Source: Galaxea fascicularis (Eukaryota > Cnidaria > Anthozoa > Scleractinia > Euphylliidae). From it: a DNA stretch of 64,000 nucleotides. Within the stretch, counting starts at the first letter, position 1, and every line of letters begins with the position of its first letter. Location: positions 1,426,501 through 1,490,500 of the forward strand of contig OX419339.1 of assembly GCA_948470475.1 (NCBI GenBank). Direction: 5' to 3'. Below the pieces are notes generated by a model. The model was not told the DNA's origin and made no database searches. It saw only the letters and a program-made list of their open reading frames with translations. This document shows positions 36,958 through 48,000 of the stretch, piece by piece. Position numbers and translations under genes: made by a program.

Positions 36958-37690
36958 TGTAGGTTGTTATGTTATATGAAATATCATTGAAATACTATTA
37001 TTGAAATATACTAATATACTATACACATGTGATTCATTTCATATACAAATTATACTCATCACTCACAGTGTTTGCATCTGTTAAACATAGGATTTCAATT
37101 TTAATACTTGTTGATATAATTGTAGATGTAGTAGCTTTCTTCCTCTTCTGGTTCTTCTGTCTCCTCCTCTTTTTATTCTCTATCCACAGAAGATTGCTTC
37201 AGTACAAACAATTTTTCCAACCTGAAACTAAATCGGTTGTCGCGGCAATTTGACTGACTTGGTTTGTCAGCAAAACCTGTATTTGAAGTAGCTTATTTCG
37301 ATTGAGTAAAAGAAAAAGGTCGCTCATGCAAGCGTCACTAACTCCTTATCTAAACAGTTGAATAAATTATAAGCTATGCATTTTCGTGTAAATAAAATGC
37401 AATATGGAGATAAAAGTGCTGTCCAAAGTCTGGCGTGCCATGTTAACCTAATACCCCATTTAAAAAGCAATATATTTTGTAAGGTGTCAGTTAGCTGAGG
37501 TTAAAATTACTGCGCTTTTGATGTCATATGATACGTGACCCTTTGTAAAGGTTACCGCCAAAAAGGTGAAGTTCAATGTAAAAGAAAACAATAATTGACA
37601 CGCCCGGTTTATGGCAATGACTTTCACAGTATTATAGTTAATGATAGACATCACGTCAATTTAATTTGTTAAAAAGGGTCTCTGACTCGT

Positions 37691-37844
37691 GATTGGTTCG
37701 ACGGGAATTCGCGTGTGGCATTAAAATTTATAGAGGCATTTCCCAGAGCTGTGGTCCCATTCACTCTGGTGATTTGGAAGAGAGGAGATCGAGAACAACC
37801 AAGAGCTGTAAGATTAATATCTTACTCTGGCTTCTACCGTCATG
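37691..37844 (+). promoter_or_regulatory. Promoter and 5' UTR of the intact fluorescent-protein gene
   Basis: GATTGG (inverse CCAAT) at 37691-37696 and a TATA-like TATAGA at 37729-37734, 108 bp before the ATG. The other copy has TATAAA at the aligned position. The following 100 bp (CCCAGAGCTGTGGTCCCATT onward) are nearly the same in both copies. Confidence 0.55.
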
Positions 37845-40362
37845 GTAAGTACTGTGATGCATTTACTATATTGCTTATTCTTCATTGATAATTGATCTGA
37901 GATTCAACCTAATTTCATTCTGCAGAGTGTGATTAAACCAGATATGAAGATCAAGCTGCGTATGAGAGGCGCTGTAAACGGGCACAATTTCGTGATTGAA
38001 GGAGAAGGAAAAGGGAAACCTTACGAGTAAGTAATCTAGAGTTGAAAAATATTGATTCGCTGTGTTCGGTTTTTACGGCCGCATTGACTGAAACAGCGCT
38101 TAGTTTTGGAAGCTTTTTATTTCCGAGTAAACCAAATTTAGCACTGAGAATTCGTCTGAAACGGTATGTCTTTAGAAACTGAGAACCATAATAAGAAATT
38201 ATATTTGAGGACTTTTACGACTGAATTTGCTTTATCTTCAACTAGAAATCGATGTTGAGAACACACACCCATATGTAGCAAGGTCTGACTTTGTTCATTC
38301 TCGTCCCCAGAGGCCGCCATTCTTTCGGTCAGGAACAAGAATAACGACCTCTGGCCAGTTTCGAAATTTGCGCAGTCTCATTGGAGGTGCATTTTTGTTA
38401 CCGTTGGCAACCACTATTGTTTCAAACTTCTTAGTTTACGTAGAAGAGCCGGAAGTCCGCGTATTCATGGACTTCCTGGTTAGGAACCAACCAGAGGTCG
38501 TCATTCTTGGTGCTGATCGACAGAATCGCGGCCTCAGGGGACGAGAATGGACTTTGTCTTGTTATTAAACTTCTTCATTTCCAGTTTATCACGTGATTTC
38601 CGCTTGCTTCCAAGGTTCTTTCTCTTAGAACCCATAGCTTATCTTTTCTTTCCGATTAATCAAGTTGGTATCTTGCCGCATGAAGATCGGAACTGTTTCG
38701 TTGCTTTAGGCACTGAAAACGTGCCCACTATTTGTAATATCATCAAACCATCAGTTTACTCAGACAGAGAACTTTCTGTAATATTTGCAAGATAAAAGAG
38801 CCAGCCACCAAATCTTAGTTGTTTACTGGGCTTTCAATCTAGAAACGGGATGCTATCGCTCTATAAGAATAGTTTCCTTATAATTTTAGAGTCTTTTCAG
38901 TTTGACTAAGCGGAGAAGATTTCCCTCGTCATTACCAGCTTCCAGGGATAGATTCAGCTCTGAATTGTATCTGAACATCATTACGTTTATTTACGCCTTT
39001 TGTTTCCCTTTTTTCTGTTATAGGGGAACACAGGTTATAGACCTGAAAGTCACTGAAGGCGCACCTCTGCCTTTCGCTTATGACATCTTGACATCAGCGT
39101 ACCAGTACGGCAACAGGGTATTCACCAAATACCCATCAGATATTCCAGACTATTTCAAGCAGACTTTTCCTGAAGGGTATTCCTGGGAAAGAACCATGAC
39201 TTATGAAGACCAGGGCATTTGCACCGCCACAAGCGACATAAGGTTAGAAAAACTGATGCCTCTTGCGGGGAAAAATAAAGCATTGTGTTCGAGTTTTGAA
39301 GATTGAAAAGTTGTTTACTTTCAATCTCATTATTGATTTAAGCCCCCTTTTTTACTCTTCATGATCCTATCATTTCCTTGCTTCCTTATTACTTGCGAGT
39401 GTCATCATAAAACGTTATGAACTACAAGTTTAAGGCTTTTTACCAAAATGCTTCACACTGTGCAAAGTCATGAAGAACGAAATGAAAAAGGATGCTTTTG
39501 GCTACTTTCTCCTCTTGCAGTAGGACTCTAAAATCTTAACGTACAAGTTTCCATGAAATTCTACTCCTGACTATGCCTTTTAATCTTTGCCTGGTCGCAC
39601 TAAGTTCTTTTGTCTCACTTCTCTTTCAAAAGAATGGAAGGCGACTGTTTTATCTATGACATTAGTTTTCATGGTGAGAAATTTCCCTCCAATGGTCCGG
39701 TCATGCAGAAGAAGACTGTGAAATGGGAGCCATCCACGGAGAAAATGTACGTACGTGATGGGGTGCTGAAGGGTGATGTTAACATGGCTCTGTTGCTTGA
39801 AGGAGGTGGCCATTACAGATGTGATTTCAAAAGTACTTACAAGTAAGTTTTGCCGATTTGTTAACGAGATTTAATGACTTGGAATAAGAAATAAGCGACG
39901 AAATTCTATCAATTCACAAGTAATTCTTAATGATCGCCACCTTAGTGGAATCAGGGACCTTAGCTCCGATTGCTTGATAATGGATGCACTGTTTAGAGAA
40001 TGGTGCTACACACGGTTCCAAAACTATCTGAATAATTAATATTATAGGCAAAATTTTATTACTTCTACCAAATAGCCGAAACAAGATTTATCTTGTTTGA
40101 GTGACTGAACTAAGGAAACTGGTAACTCAGCACTAGGCGTTTTCACTCCTGAAAAAAGTGTTCAGTTGGTCATATGCTTATATGCACCCTGATCCGATTT
40201 CGTTTGCTTCTTTGTAGAGCAAAGAAGGGTGTCCGGTTGCCAGACTATCACTTTGTGGACCATCGTATTGAGATTTTGAGCCATGACAAAGATTACAACA
40301 AGGTCAAGCTGTATGAGAATGCCGTTGCCCGCTATTCTATGCTGCCGAGTCAGGCCAAGTAA
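37842..40362 (+). CDS. GFP-like fluorescent protein, intact, 225 residues, QYG chromophore
   Basis: Exons: 37842-37844 (ATG only), 37926-38026, 39024-39242, 39633-39842, 40218-40362 (TAA); all splice sites are GT..AG and the phases agree. The protein starts [14 protein letters not shown], contains the chromophore triplet Gln62-Tyr63-Gly64 (SAYQYGNRVF), the conserved maturation Arg91 (WERTMTY), the family motif GPVMQKKT and the conserved Glu211 (LYENAV, GFP E222 equivalent), and ends YSMLPSQAK. Length and motifs fit anthozoan fluorescent proteins, 11-stranded barrels that form their chromophore from their own backbone and act in the cytoplasm of coral tissue. QYG occurs in cyan, green, red and non-fluorescent members, so the colour is not predictable by eye. 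Intron 2 carries a 255-bp MITE. It diverges from its inverted pseudogene copy 6.9 kb away. Confidence 0.95.
38295..38549. mobile_element. 255-bp MITE, about 60-bp TIRs, 8-bp target duplication
   Basis: TCATTCTCGTCCCCAGAGGC at the left matches the inverse of the right end (CCTCAGGGGACGAGAATG), and similarity extends about 60 bp to GACGACCTCTGG. GACTTTGT occurs directly on both sides (38287-38294 and 38550-38557). An 8-bp duplication fits hAT-type transposition. Located in intron 2 of the intact gene and absent from the other arm. Confidence 0.88.
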
Positions 40363-40582
40363 AGGCGGCTTAATCGGAAAAAGGAAAGATGGCAAAAAGG
40401 GGAAAAGGTTTTTTTTTGTATTTTTTTTTGTTTGAAGCCATTTACACGGTTTTAGTTTTGATTCTTTTGGGATTTGTTTCGGAACTTGTTAGAGATTAAT
40501 ATAGAGTTAAGGTCTTCATTTTTTGGCGGTATTGAATCTTAGGAATGACTTTTAAACCCAGTTGTAGACAAACACAGTAACA

Positions 40583-40588
40583 AATAAA
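40583..40588 (+). promoter_or_regulatory. Candidate poly(A) signal AATAAA
   Basis: AATAAA 221 bp after the stop of the intact fluorescent-protein gene, with a second one about 17 bp later. Confidence 0.5.
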
Positions 40589-41728
40589 CTGTAGTTAGAA
40601 ATAAACTTGTGTTATGTGGACTGTGTTTACAAAGTTCTGGCCTGTGGAAGAGGCGGACGTCTGTCGTAAATTTAATCCACGATCCAATAGATTTCCCTCC
40701 CGTTCTTCTAATGTTTCCTAAGGTGATTCCACCGAAAAAGAGGGAGTATTAAAAATTTCTTCCTCTAGTTGGTAATCATGTTATGGTTTAACAAAATGTA
40801 ATAAAAAGTAGGGGTGACCGAGCTCGTTTTTGCACAGAGATGCAATGAGGTGACCAATGAGGTTCTCCTTACCTTAGTTGGCAGAGAGTGCACAAGAATT
40901 TCTAAAAAGAGCACAACTTGGGTTAAGTTATCAGAGAAGTTCAACAAAATAGACCCTGAACTTACATTATAAACCATCTCGTTGTAAAATAACGGCCTTT
41001 GAGTTCTCAACTATTTGCTTTCGCAAATATATTCCTGGAGACGTATCCTTTTTTCTTTGGAAGAGGAAGGACTGAGTTATCCGATCCATATACAATCAAT
41101 TGGGAAATTGGCATCGAGCTGAAAGAAAGAAAATGCGATGAATTGATTGAACTCGTGAAAATGAGCAAGCGGCGTTAAACAAAACTCCTCGAGTAATAGA
41201 ATGAAGGTGTCGGCAAAATCGAAGAAGAAACAGTTTGCTGGCATTAGCGAATTCTTAACGTCAGTAGTCCACCAATCCACCACAATCGGTTAAAAACAGG
41301 CAATTGATCTAATCGTTCGCACCCCGCTTACCTTAGAAAAAAAAATACGTTGAGTGCCATTTCAAGTAGCATGTACTCGCCACACGGCTGGACGTCGTAT
41401 TAGTTTTACCCATGGCGTCAAATTAAGGCCTCGTAAACACTACAGCATGTTCCACTTTAAATATGGCTGGTTGGGATTTATAGGCATCTTCTTTGATGGT
41501 CTTGTGGGAGTACGTACTCTCGGTTAGAATGGTCCACCTGATAAAGTCTCGGTTGTAATAGGGTCACACAACACCTCGGCCACAAAAGGGCATAATTAGC
41601 ACTAAATTAAAAAATAAAATTGAAGCGTCAAACTGTGTCGACTAGTTGTCACAAGTTCATCAAAAATAGTCCCAGCCAGTTCGAAATACCTTCTTAGTAA
41701 AGCGACAGTGTAACCTGTGAATCAATCA

Positions 41729-42883
41729 GAATTCTGAGATTTCAATGAAAATTAATTTCTATAAATAGATGTCAAAAGTCAAAACGCTGACGTCTTTGCC
41801 TGCTTCAAAATATCACTAAACCGAAAAATACTCTTCCATTTATTTATTTATTAAAACGCTTTACCTTATCGTTTAGAATATAAACTTGATTAGAAAATGT
41901 ATCAAAAAGTTGACATCTCCTAACATTTCATTTGCTGGCTCAACTGACAAAGGACAAGATCAAGGCTTTAGGAACTACGCAAAAGTGTTGAGACATTCGC
42001 AACCCAAAACATCTTTTCTTTGTCTAAAACGCCCCTGTAAGAAATCTTTGTGATACAATACACACCCCCTCCCTCTCTCCCTTCCAATGTTGTTCCTCAA
42101 AGTTTCGAGCATGGTGTTGCACTGTTGGCGACTTTGATAAGAGGGGGAGGGGGAGGGAAAGCGGAAGATCATGAAAACATCATTAAAAGGCAAATGACGT
42201 ACAGTGTCTCAAGTATTTTTGCAACTCGTCGTAGCCCCTCAGTGAAATTGACCCCCAAACCACGGAAGACACAAAACGACGAGGAAACGAGTTCAGGTGA
42301 GACCTATTTTTTTCAGAAACGAATAATTTAGAATATTCATTATGAAGCAATGGCTCATTATACCCGCATCGACGAACTGGGCTACCTGTGGTATATTTAC
42401 AGCAAAGCGATCGTTCATTTAGTCAGTCAACCAGCCATCATATCCTATAAAGGATATTTAAACGTTCAGGCTATGCATAGTGAATTCTTTTGTTTGCCGT
42501 CCATTTAGAGTAAGCTCTAAAAACTTGACCCTCAAGGTAGCCAATTATTTTACTGGTAATCTCTTTAGTCTATTATCTGATATTATTTGTTTCGTCACCG
42601 TCATATTCAAGCTTTTTTTAAAAACTGGTTAGCACTGTGAGTGTCCTTTCGGAGCGTTTTGCTCGTCAAAAGTACGGTTAGAAAGCTGCGGGGGAAATAT
42701 AAAATAAACCAGTCATTCACAATTCTGTTTGTTATTTTATTCAATCCCAGTTTTATAGTGTTTGTAGATGGATTTTTCCCAAAGCGAAAATATTTACACA
42801 GTCATATACTTCAAGTCAAGTGCTCTTATTTCCTTTAAATCAAAACCAAGCTTTTGTATTATAATAGCTGGAGATTAGGCTCT
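41729..42883. other. No gene seen
   Basis: AT-rich DNA without a supportable exon. A (TTTA)n run at about 41838-41853. A TTTATT on the plus strand near 42735 is a possible poly(A) signal for the minus-strand gene that ends at 42884. Confidence 0.4.
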
Positions 42884-43605
42884 TTAAATTAAAGCGGCGC
42901 TGGAATCTGGATCCTTATCATTGTGGTTCATATTTTCTTTCTCAGTCTCCTTCCACCTCTTTTCAGCCACGACAGACTGGCGCTGATGATCAGGAATGCC
43001 ACCGTTTCGCTTGTGAGGCCTTCCCACGCGACGACGACGCCACGCCTCACTGCAAGAAAAGAAACAAAAAACGATGATTGACGGTGTTTTGCCAGTCTTT
43101 ATGTCTTCTATTGGCTACATGAGCCTTAAACCAACCTATATATAAACAAACAAAACAAAACGAAACCATGAATTGGCATCAAACTTGGTAATCGTAAGGC
43201 TGAAACACTGCATAATACACTTATCTATTGAAATCCCGACCCACCCCCACCCCTGGGACAGGGTGGGGATTTGACTTCATGTCATATTCAAAGGTTATAA
43301 ACCCCCTACCCTACTGAGGCACTTGAACTGGTAAACCCCATCCTCGCAAAGGAAATCGATAAGTCCCAACCGCCTGTTTAAGCGAAATAAAGTGGATTTA
43401 AAATGTTTGCAAGCCGAGATAAAGTGAAAATGCCAGAAAGGATTTTAATCTACCCGCTGTATCAAGAGAAAACTCCGTATGACTTAAAACCTCAGTTTAG
43501 TAAGAAACGAACCTTTCATTCATGGAGGAGAACAGTAGCACGCACACAAGAAGAATTATCAGCATTCTTAACGTGATCACGCTTAGGAGTTCCCTTTTTC
43601 TCAAA
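42884..43605 (-). CDS. Small basic secreted peptide precursor, 72 residues
   Basis: Coding exons on the minus strand are 43565-43513 (from the ATG) and 43049-42884 (stop TAA). The first exon begins at 43605 after a CTTTACAG acceptor; a GT donor and a CTTGCAG acceptor join the two in phase 2. Residues 1-14 (MLIILLVCVLLFSS) form a typical signal peptide. The rest is SEAWRRRRVGRPHKRNGG, then a charged Glu/Lys/Asn/Asp-rich end finishing SSAALI. The mature part has no Cys, so it is not a disulphide-rich peptide. Possible processing sites are Arg-Arg-Arg-Arg and Lys-Arg. A donor CTCCTAAAAG/GTGAGT at 44951 suggests an upstream non-coding exon, with TATAAA-like TATAAACG near 45235. I do not recognise the family; a peptide hormone, antimicrobial peptide or matrix component would all fit. 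Confidence 0.55.
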
Positions 43606-43816
43606 CTGTAAAGAAAAAAGCAAAGTGACAAGGTAAGTCATGATTCTGAACGCAATTTATTATAAAGTGTCTGAGCTTGTTTCTTAGTTAAGATATTTGT
43701 GGCAACTTTACAATTGATACAATTATTTCGTAAGGCTTTTTTTCGGGGCATGATATTCTCAGATATATACCACTTGTCAAGAGCCATAATATGGCTCTTG
43801 CACCAGTCAACTGTTA

Positions 43817-44083
43817 TAGAGTACTAAAGTGTGACGTCACAAAAATGAAATTTCTGAAATTATGGGATTTGTCAGGATATTCTGAAAGAACAATATCCAA
43901 GAGGCCTACTTGCCAAAAATGAGCATTTGGGGGCAAATTGTCTCTGAGATCGTAACCCAGTTATGCTTCCAAAATTCCATACAAACCCTTCTAAATTTTT
44001 TTTGGGTCGACCCAAAAAAAATTTAGAAGGGTTTGTATGGAATTTTATGGGTCATCACTATGGATCATCACTTTAGTACTCTA
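43817..44083. mobile_element. MITE-like element with TIRs TAGAGTACTAAAGTG and an internal palindrome
   Basis: TAGAGTACTAAAGTG at 43817 and its exact inverse ending at 44083 enclose 267 bp; TTA lies on both sides, consistent with a 3-bp target duplication. The element contains the 76-bp palindrome listed separately. No reading frame. Confidence 0.8.
43971..44046. repeat. Perfect 76-bp palindrome
   Basis: Two 38-bp halves meet at GTCGAC with no spacer (centre 44008/44009). The left half starts AAAATTCCATACAAACCCTT and the right half is its exact inverse. The next base on each side breaks the symmetry. Confidence 0.97.
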
Positions 44084-45009
44084 TTACATACTACAGATCA
44101 GTATAAAATATATACGTACTGCGACGTCTGTTGGCCTAACAATCAAAGCGGATCGTATAAAATGAGTTTCTTATTCGAAACACTAGTTTTCTATGCATCG
44201 TGAATTCTTTTGTCATCATCAACAGTACATATTCCTTTAATGACCACGATTACGTTCTTGATAAAGTAAACGCACAAATATTAAAAAAGGTGATAGCGGA
44301 GTACATAAACTGAGTGTTCTTCTCACGACTTTCCGTCTTCCATGTTCTTTTCCACGCTCCCTACTCCTTATCTGTTGTTTTTGGCCGGCAGAGATCTTGC
44401 ACACCATTTTTCCGGAACTGGGAAAACTTGTCATGGTTCCTAACTTCAACCTGACAGCTCTAAACAGGACATAATTTGATCGTACTTTTTGGCACAAAAC
44501 AAACACACAAAGCCCAACGCTTTATCTCTATTCTTTGGCGCCCAACCAGTAGCTTTACTCCTAGGGACTGAATGCCAACAGAACAGTTTTTATAATATTG
44601 GATCTTGTCTAACCGATCACGTTACTGTAACTGCTTTCTTTGTTTGGAATTTTTTTTGCCGCGTTAATTGATTCTTATTCGTGATTCCACCCAGCCGGTG
44701 AATAACGTTTTTATTTTTTTCCGTTTTTGTTTTTATCTGAATATGAACAAGAACTGAGTTTGGTGAAGTCTTTCTTAGCGCGCTAAGTAAGCTTAACAAC
44801 ATGACAATTAAAATTTAGCTAGATTAAACAGCGACACCGTAAACCTCAGACCAAAAAGGACAGTCTTAACGATAAAACAGAAATTCACAGTTCAAGAAAA
44901 ACAACTCAAAAAACAGCAAAGCGGCAGCAAAGTGTCAGAATAACACTCACCTTTTAGGAGAATAATCAGTAAGGGGTTTTATTCCACCGCTGGTGATTTT
45001 CTTCACTTC

Positions 45010-48000
45010 ACAATGTTTAGTAAGGGAAAATTTTCATTTCAAGAGCAAAAATACATTCTTTAGTCGCGCCGGTGTAGAGAGGTTTCACGTAATTATCAAG
45101 ATTTCCCGCGAAAAGCGTTAGCGCCGACCGTGGTCAAGAGTCAGGAAAATTCTGCCCTGAGCCAATCAAATTGCAGGATTCGCAGAATTCCGACTGCTCA
45201 CGCATGCCCAGTTGGCATGATTTTTAGTCCTGCAGACGTTTATAGCGTTAACAAATCACTCACAAGTACTCTCCCCTTTTTTTCAGTTTGCCATATTGTT
45301 GAACACTTCATACAATCAGATTGTTTACAAATCCCGCCTTACTACCGCCCTGATTTGTCTACCATTTCCCCATTCTTATCCTCTTCATCCCAAGGCAAAT
45401 CAAAGATAAAAATAAAAAAAAAATAAAAATAAAAAAAACCTGGAATCCGAGTCAGAGTCATACTCTTCGATAACTTCTCCCTTTCCTTCAACGATTTCCT
45501 TTCCACATTACTGTGGAGAGGATCCTATTGTTTGCAGCAAACTGCCATGCTCACTGGCCCATCTTGCTAACGTTTGCCTTGTCCTTAGAAACCGGCTCAA
45601 CCGGTACTGAGATTAGAGTTACATACCTTTTCCCTGCACAGTTATTATACTGGCTACAAATGGATGATCGTGTAAGCAAAACGCAAGCTCGAAAACAAAA
45701 GATATCACGGCAAGCAAGTCGCAAATGAAAGCTAAAATCACGGCTAAGAGACTTGAACGAAGGGAATGTTGCGACAAAATATGACGGAGTTTGATACTAC
45801 TCTGGTTCAAAAAGTCCAGCCCTTTGTGGCTTCATCAGGGGTAATCTAATGCTAAAAAAGGATCCTTTCATACGCTCACTAATGAGCAACCTTTTCCTTT
45901 ACATAAGGTGTAAATAGGCGGCAGGTAAAGAGCCGCCATCATCACCGTTCAAAGAAGCGTGATGGGCGGTTAGTTCAATAAATTTACCTTATTGACAAAA
46001 AATAGTCTTCTTCTTGTTTCAACTTCTAACTTCATGGCCGATCCACTTTGCGCCATGATACGCTTAAAAACTCAGATACTTTTATACACTCGCCAGTTAA
46101 TATTTGCAATTTCCTTACTTTACTGGCGGTCAACCCATTGGTACACACCCTTCTAGTTACACGATTTAGCCATACAGCTTCAAATTTAATTTTGGTTTAT
46201 CGAATTTAGCTGTTAAGCTAACTGAAGTTTGGATAACATTGAGTAAGCATTAATCACACTATCCCTTTCTGTTTATGTTTCATGCAGGTAAAAACCACTA
46301 AAGGTAAAAAAAAGTCACGCCACTGCCAAAATAGACAAAGTGCTATCGAAACCGTTTTCACGGCCCCACGTGCACCTCCATGGTTAAATTGGTGAAAATC
46401 TGAAAAGCAAGTTCCTTTAACTTACCAAGTGCTTTTTGCTTCACAGCTTTCACTTGCTCTGAGTTCACTTTCGGCTGATTCCAAGGTATTGCTCTATTTA
46501 TTAAGCTCCATTTACCAATCAGAGCTATTTTCCCCACTCATCACTTCAATTAAGAAAAATGTATTTAGCTTGGATCCTGTTTGAAAAATTCCGTTTAATT
46601 GCTTCCGGGTCTTTCTATGGATATCTTTTATCAAGACGTTTTTGCAACCGTGCGATATATGCCCAAAGTTAACATCCTTGCGTCCAGTTTATCAACACCT
46701 TGCCTTGTAGCTATATAATGCGCTGGTTTATTGTTATTTTGTTTTGACGTTGATCTCTAATGTAGGCGATAAGTAGGAAAATAATTTTGTACTTTTGCTC
46801 TATAACTGTTTTAGGCTATGCTTTCAATTGAACCAAAAGATACAAGTTTTTTTTTATTATTTTGTTGATTTTCTATTTTCCGTACGAATCCCTCTTACTC
46901 CTCTCTGGTGGTCTTTTTAGTTGTAATTATAAGCGTTGGTTTAACTGATGGCCTGCCTCATATGCAAGTCCCAGAAAACCTTCGCGCTTGGCTAAATCAA
47001 CGCTTCCTATTTGCAAAAGTCCTATGTAGTGAAACTGAGGACTCAGGTTTCAAAGACGAATTGTAGGGGTAGTATCACAGTTGTATACGTAAAGTAAACA
47101 CCTTCAGTAATAAAACTGAGATTTATTGATTTACCAATTAAAATCGAATATTCTAGGTGTTTTTAAATGTGCTTGTAAAGTTTAGAAATCGATAAGTCGA
47201 TCACGCAACGATCTGAAAACCTGCTGAAACCGTTGTACTAAATATGAGTGTTTTGGGCATTGCTTTGAGAGCAAACCTTTGCAATAATTCTGCTCTGTGC
47301 TTGCAAAAATCAAGTTGTTACTGAAGCAGACGATAAAAATTGAAATGCCTGGGGGACGGCAACAGCACTTGGGAAAAGTATAGTGTTATGCCAATTGCGA
47401 CTAAACGCCAGTTATCAATCTAAGGAGAGTTGGCAGTAAGATAAGAAAGTAGAAATGTATGAAATATCGAACCACTAAAGAGACTGATATAAATACATAA
47501 AGACCATCACGATGATGTGTGAGCAGGTGTAAAAGAAATGCCAGGAGGAAATTCAAAGATGAGAGCCAGTTTTGCCTTCGTGAGAAGAAATATCGAATAT
47601 CACACACCATCCGCGTTTTCATGATACTAACCTTATTAAGATCTGCAGGGTGGAAACTTTTAACTGATTCCTGGACAGAGCTGGCATTTAAGGGGATTTG
47701 ACAAAAAGCTAAACAAAGGAGAAATAACAGACCTTAATTTTAAAAACAGCAAAAAGATTTCTTCGAAAAGTAGAATATGCTAACCAAGATACCAACTGTA
47801 AAGCCTGCAATGTTTTGTGTCACATTTACTTTTCTTTACCACTCGCATTTTGTTGGAACATCTCTTGCGAAGCATATGTTGATTTATTTGTTACAATAGC
47901 TAGTTTACAAACTGTTTATGATGAAGTTTAATACTAGTTAATCGCTCTTTTTTCATTATTTCTAGTAGTCTTATGAATGACTACGGTTATTATAAGCAAG

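Larger units (their letters stand above)
31733..37065. other. Spacer between the arms, repeat-rich, no gene seen
   Basis: Holds a possible hAT-like element, a retroelement remnant, tandem AATTGTAATAACAGTCGT repeats, a GGGCCCGTTGTTC element and a deleted tRNA-like repeat. Open frames here (for example 33131-33487) lack splice signals or recognisable motifs. Direct repeats of ACAATTTACGACCAGTATGA at about 35.89 and 36.36 kb flank a 0.47-kb block. Confidence 0.6.
37066..41728. repeat. Right arm of inverted duplication (with intact fluorescent-protein gene)
   Basis: Inverse match to 24254-24512 plus 27614-31732. The inner end is near AACATAGGATTTCAATTTTA and the outer end near AACCTGTGAATCAATC. 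It lacks the 3.1-kb left-arm segment and the LINE remnant, but carries a 255-bp MITE in intron 2. Confidence 0.88.

Noticed and set aside
38227..38568. 113-codon frame in the fluorescent-protein intron
   Set aside because: Lies across a MITE with clear TIRs and target duplication.
45444..45515. Minus-strand exon-like stretch (EGKGEVIEEYDSDSDS) between a CTCCACAG acceptor and a GTTTTT site
   Set aside because: Coding-like composition, but the donor is poor, a stop lies just upstream in frame, and no partner exon was found.
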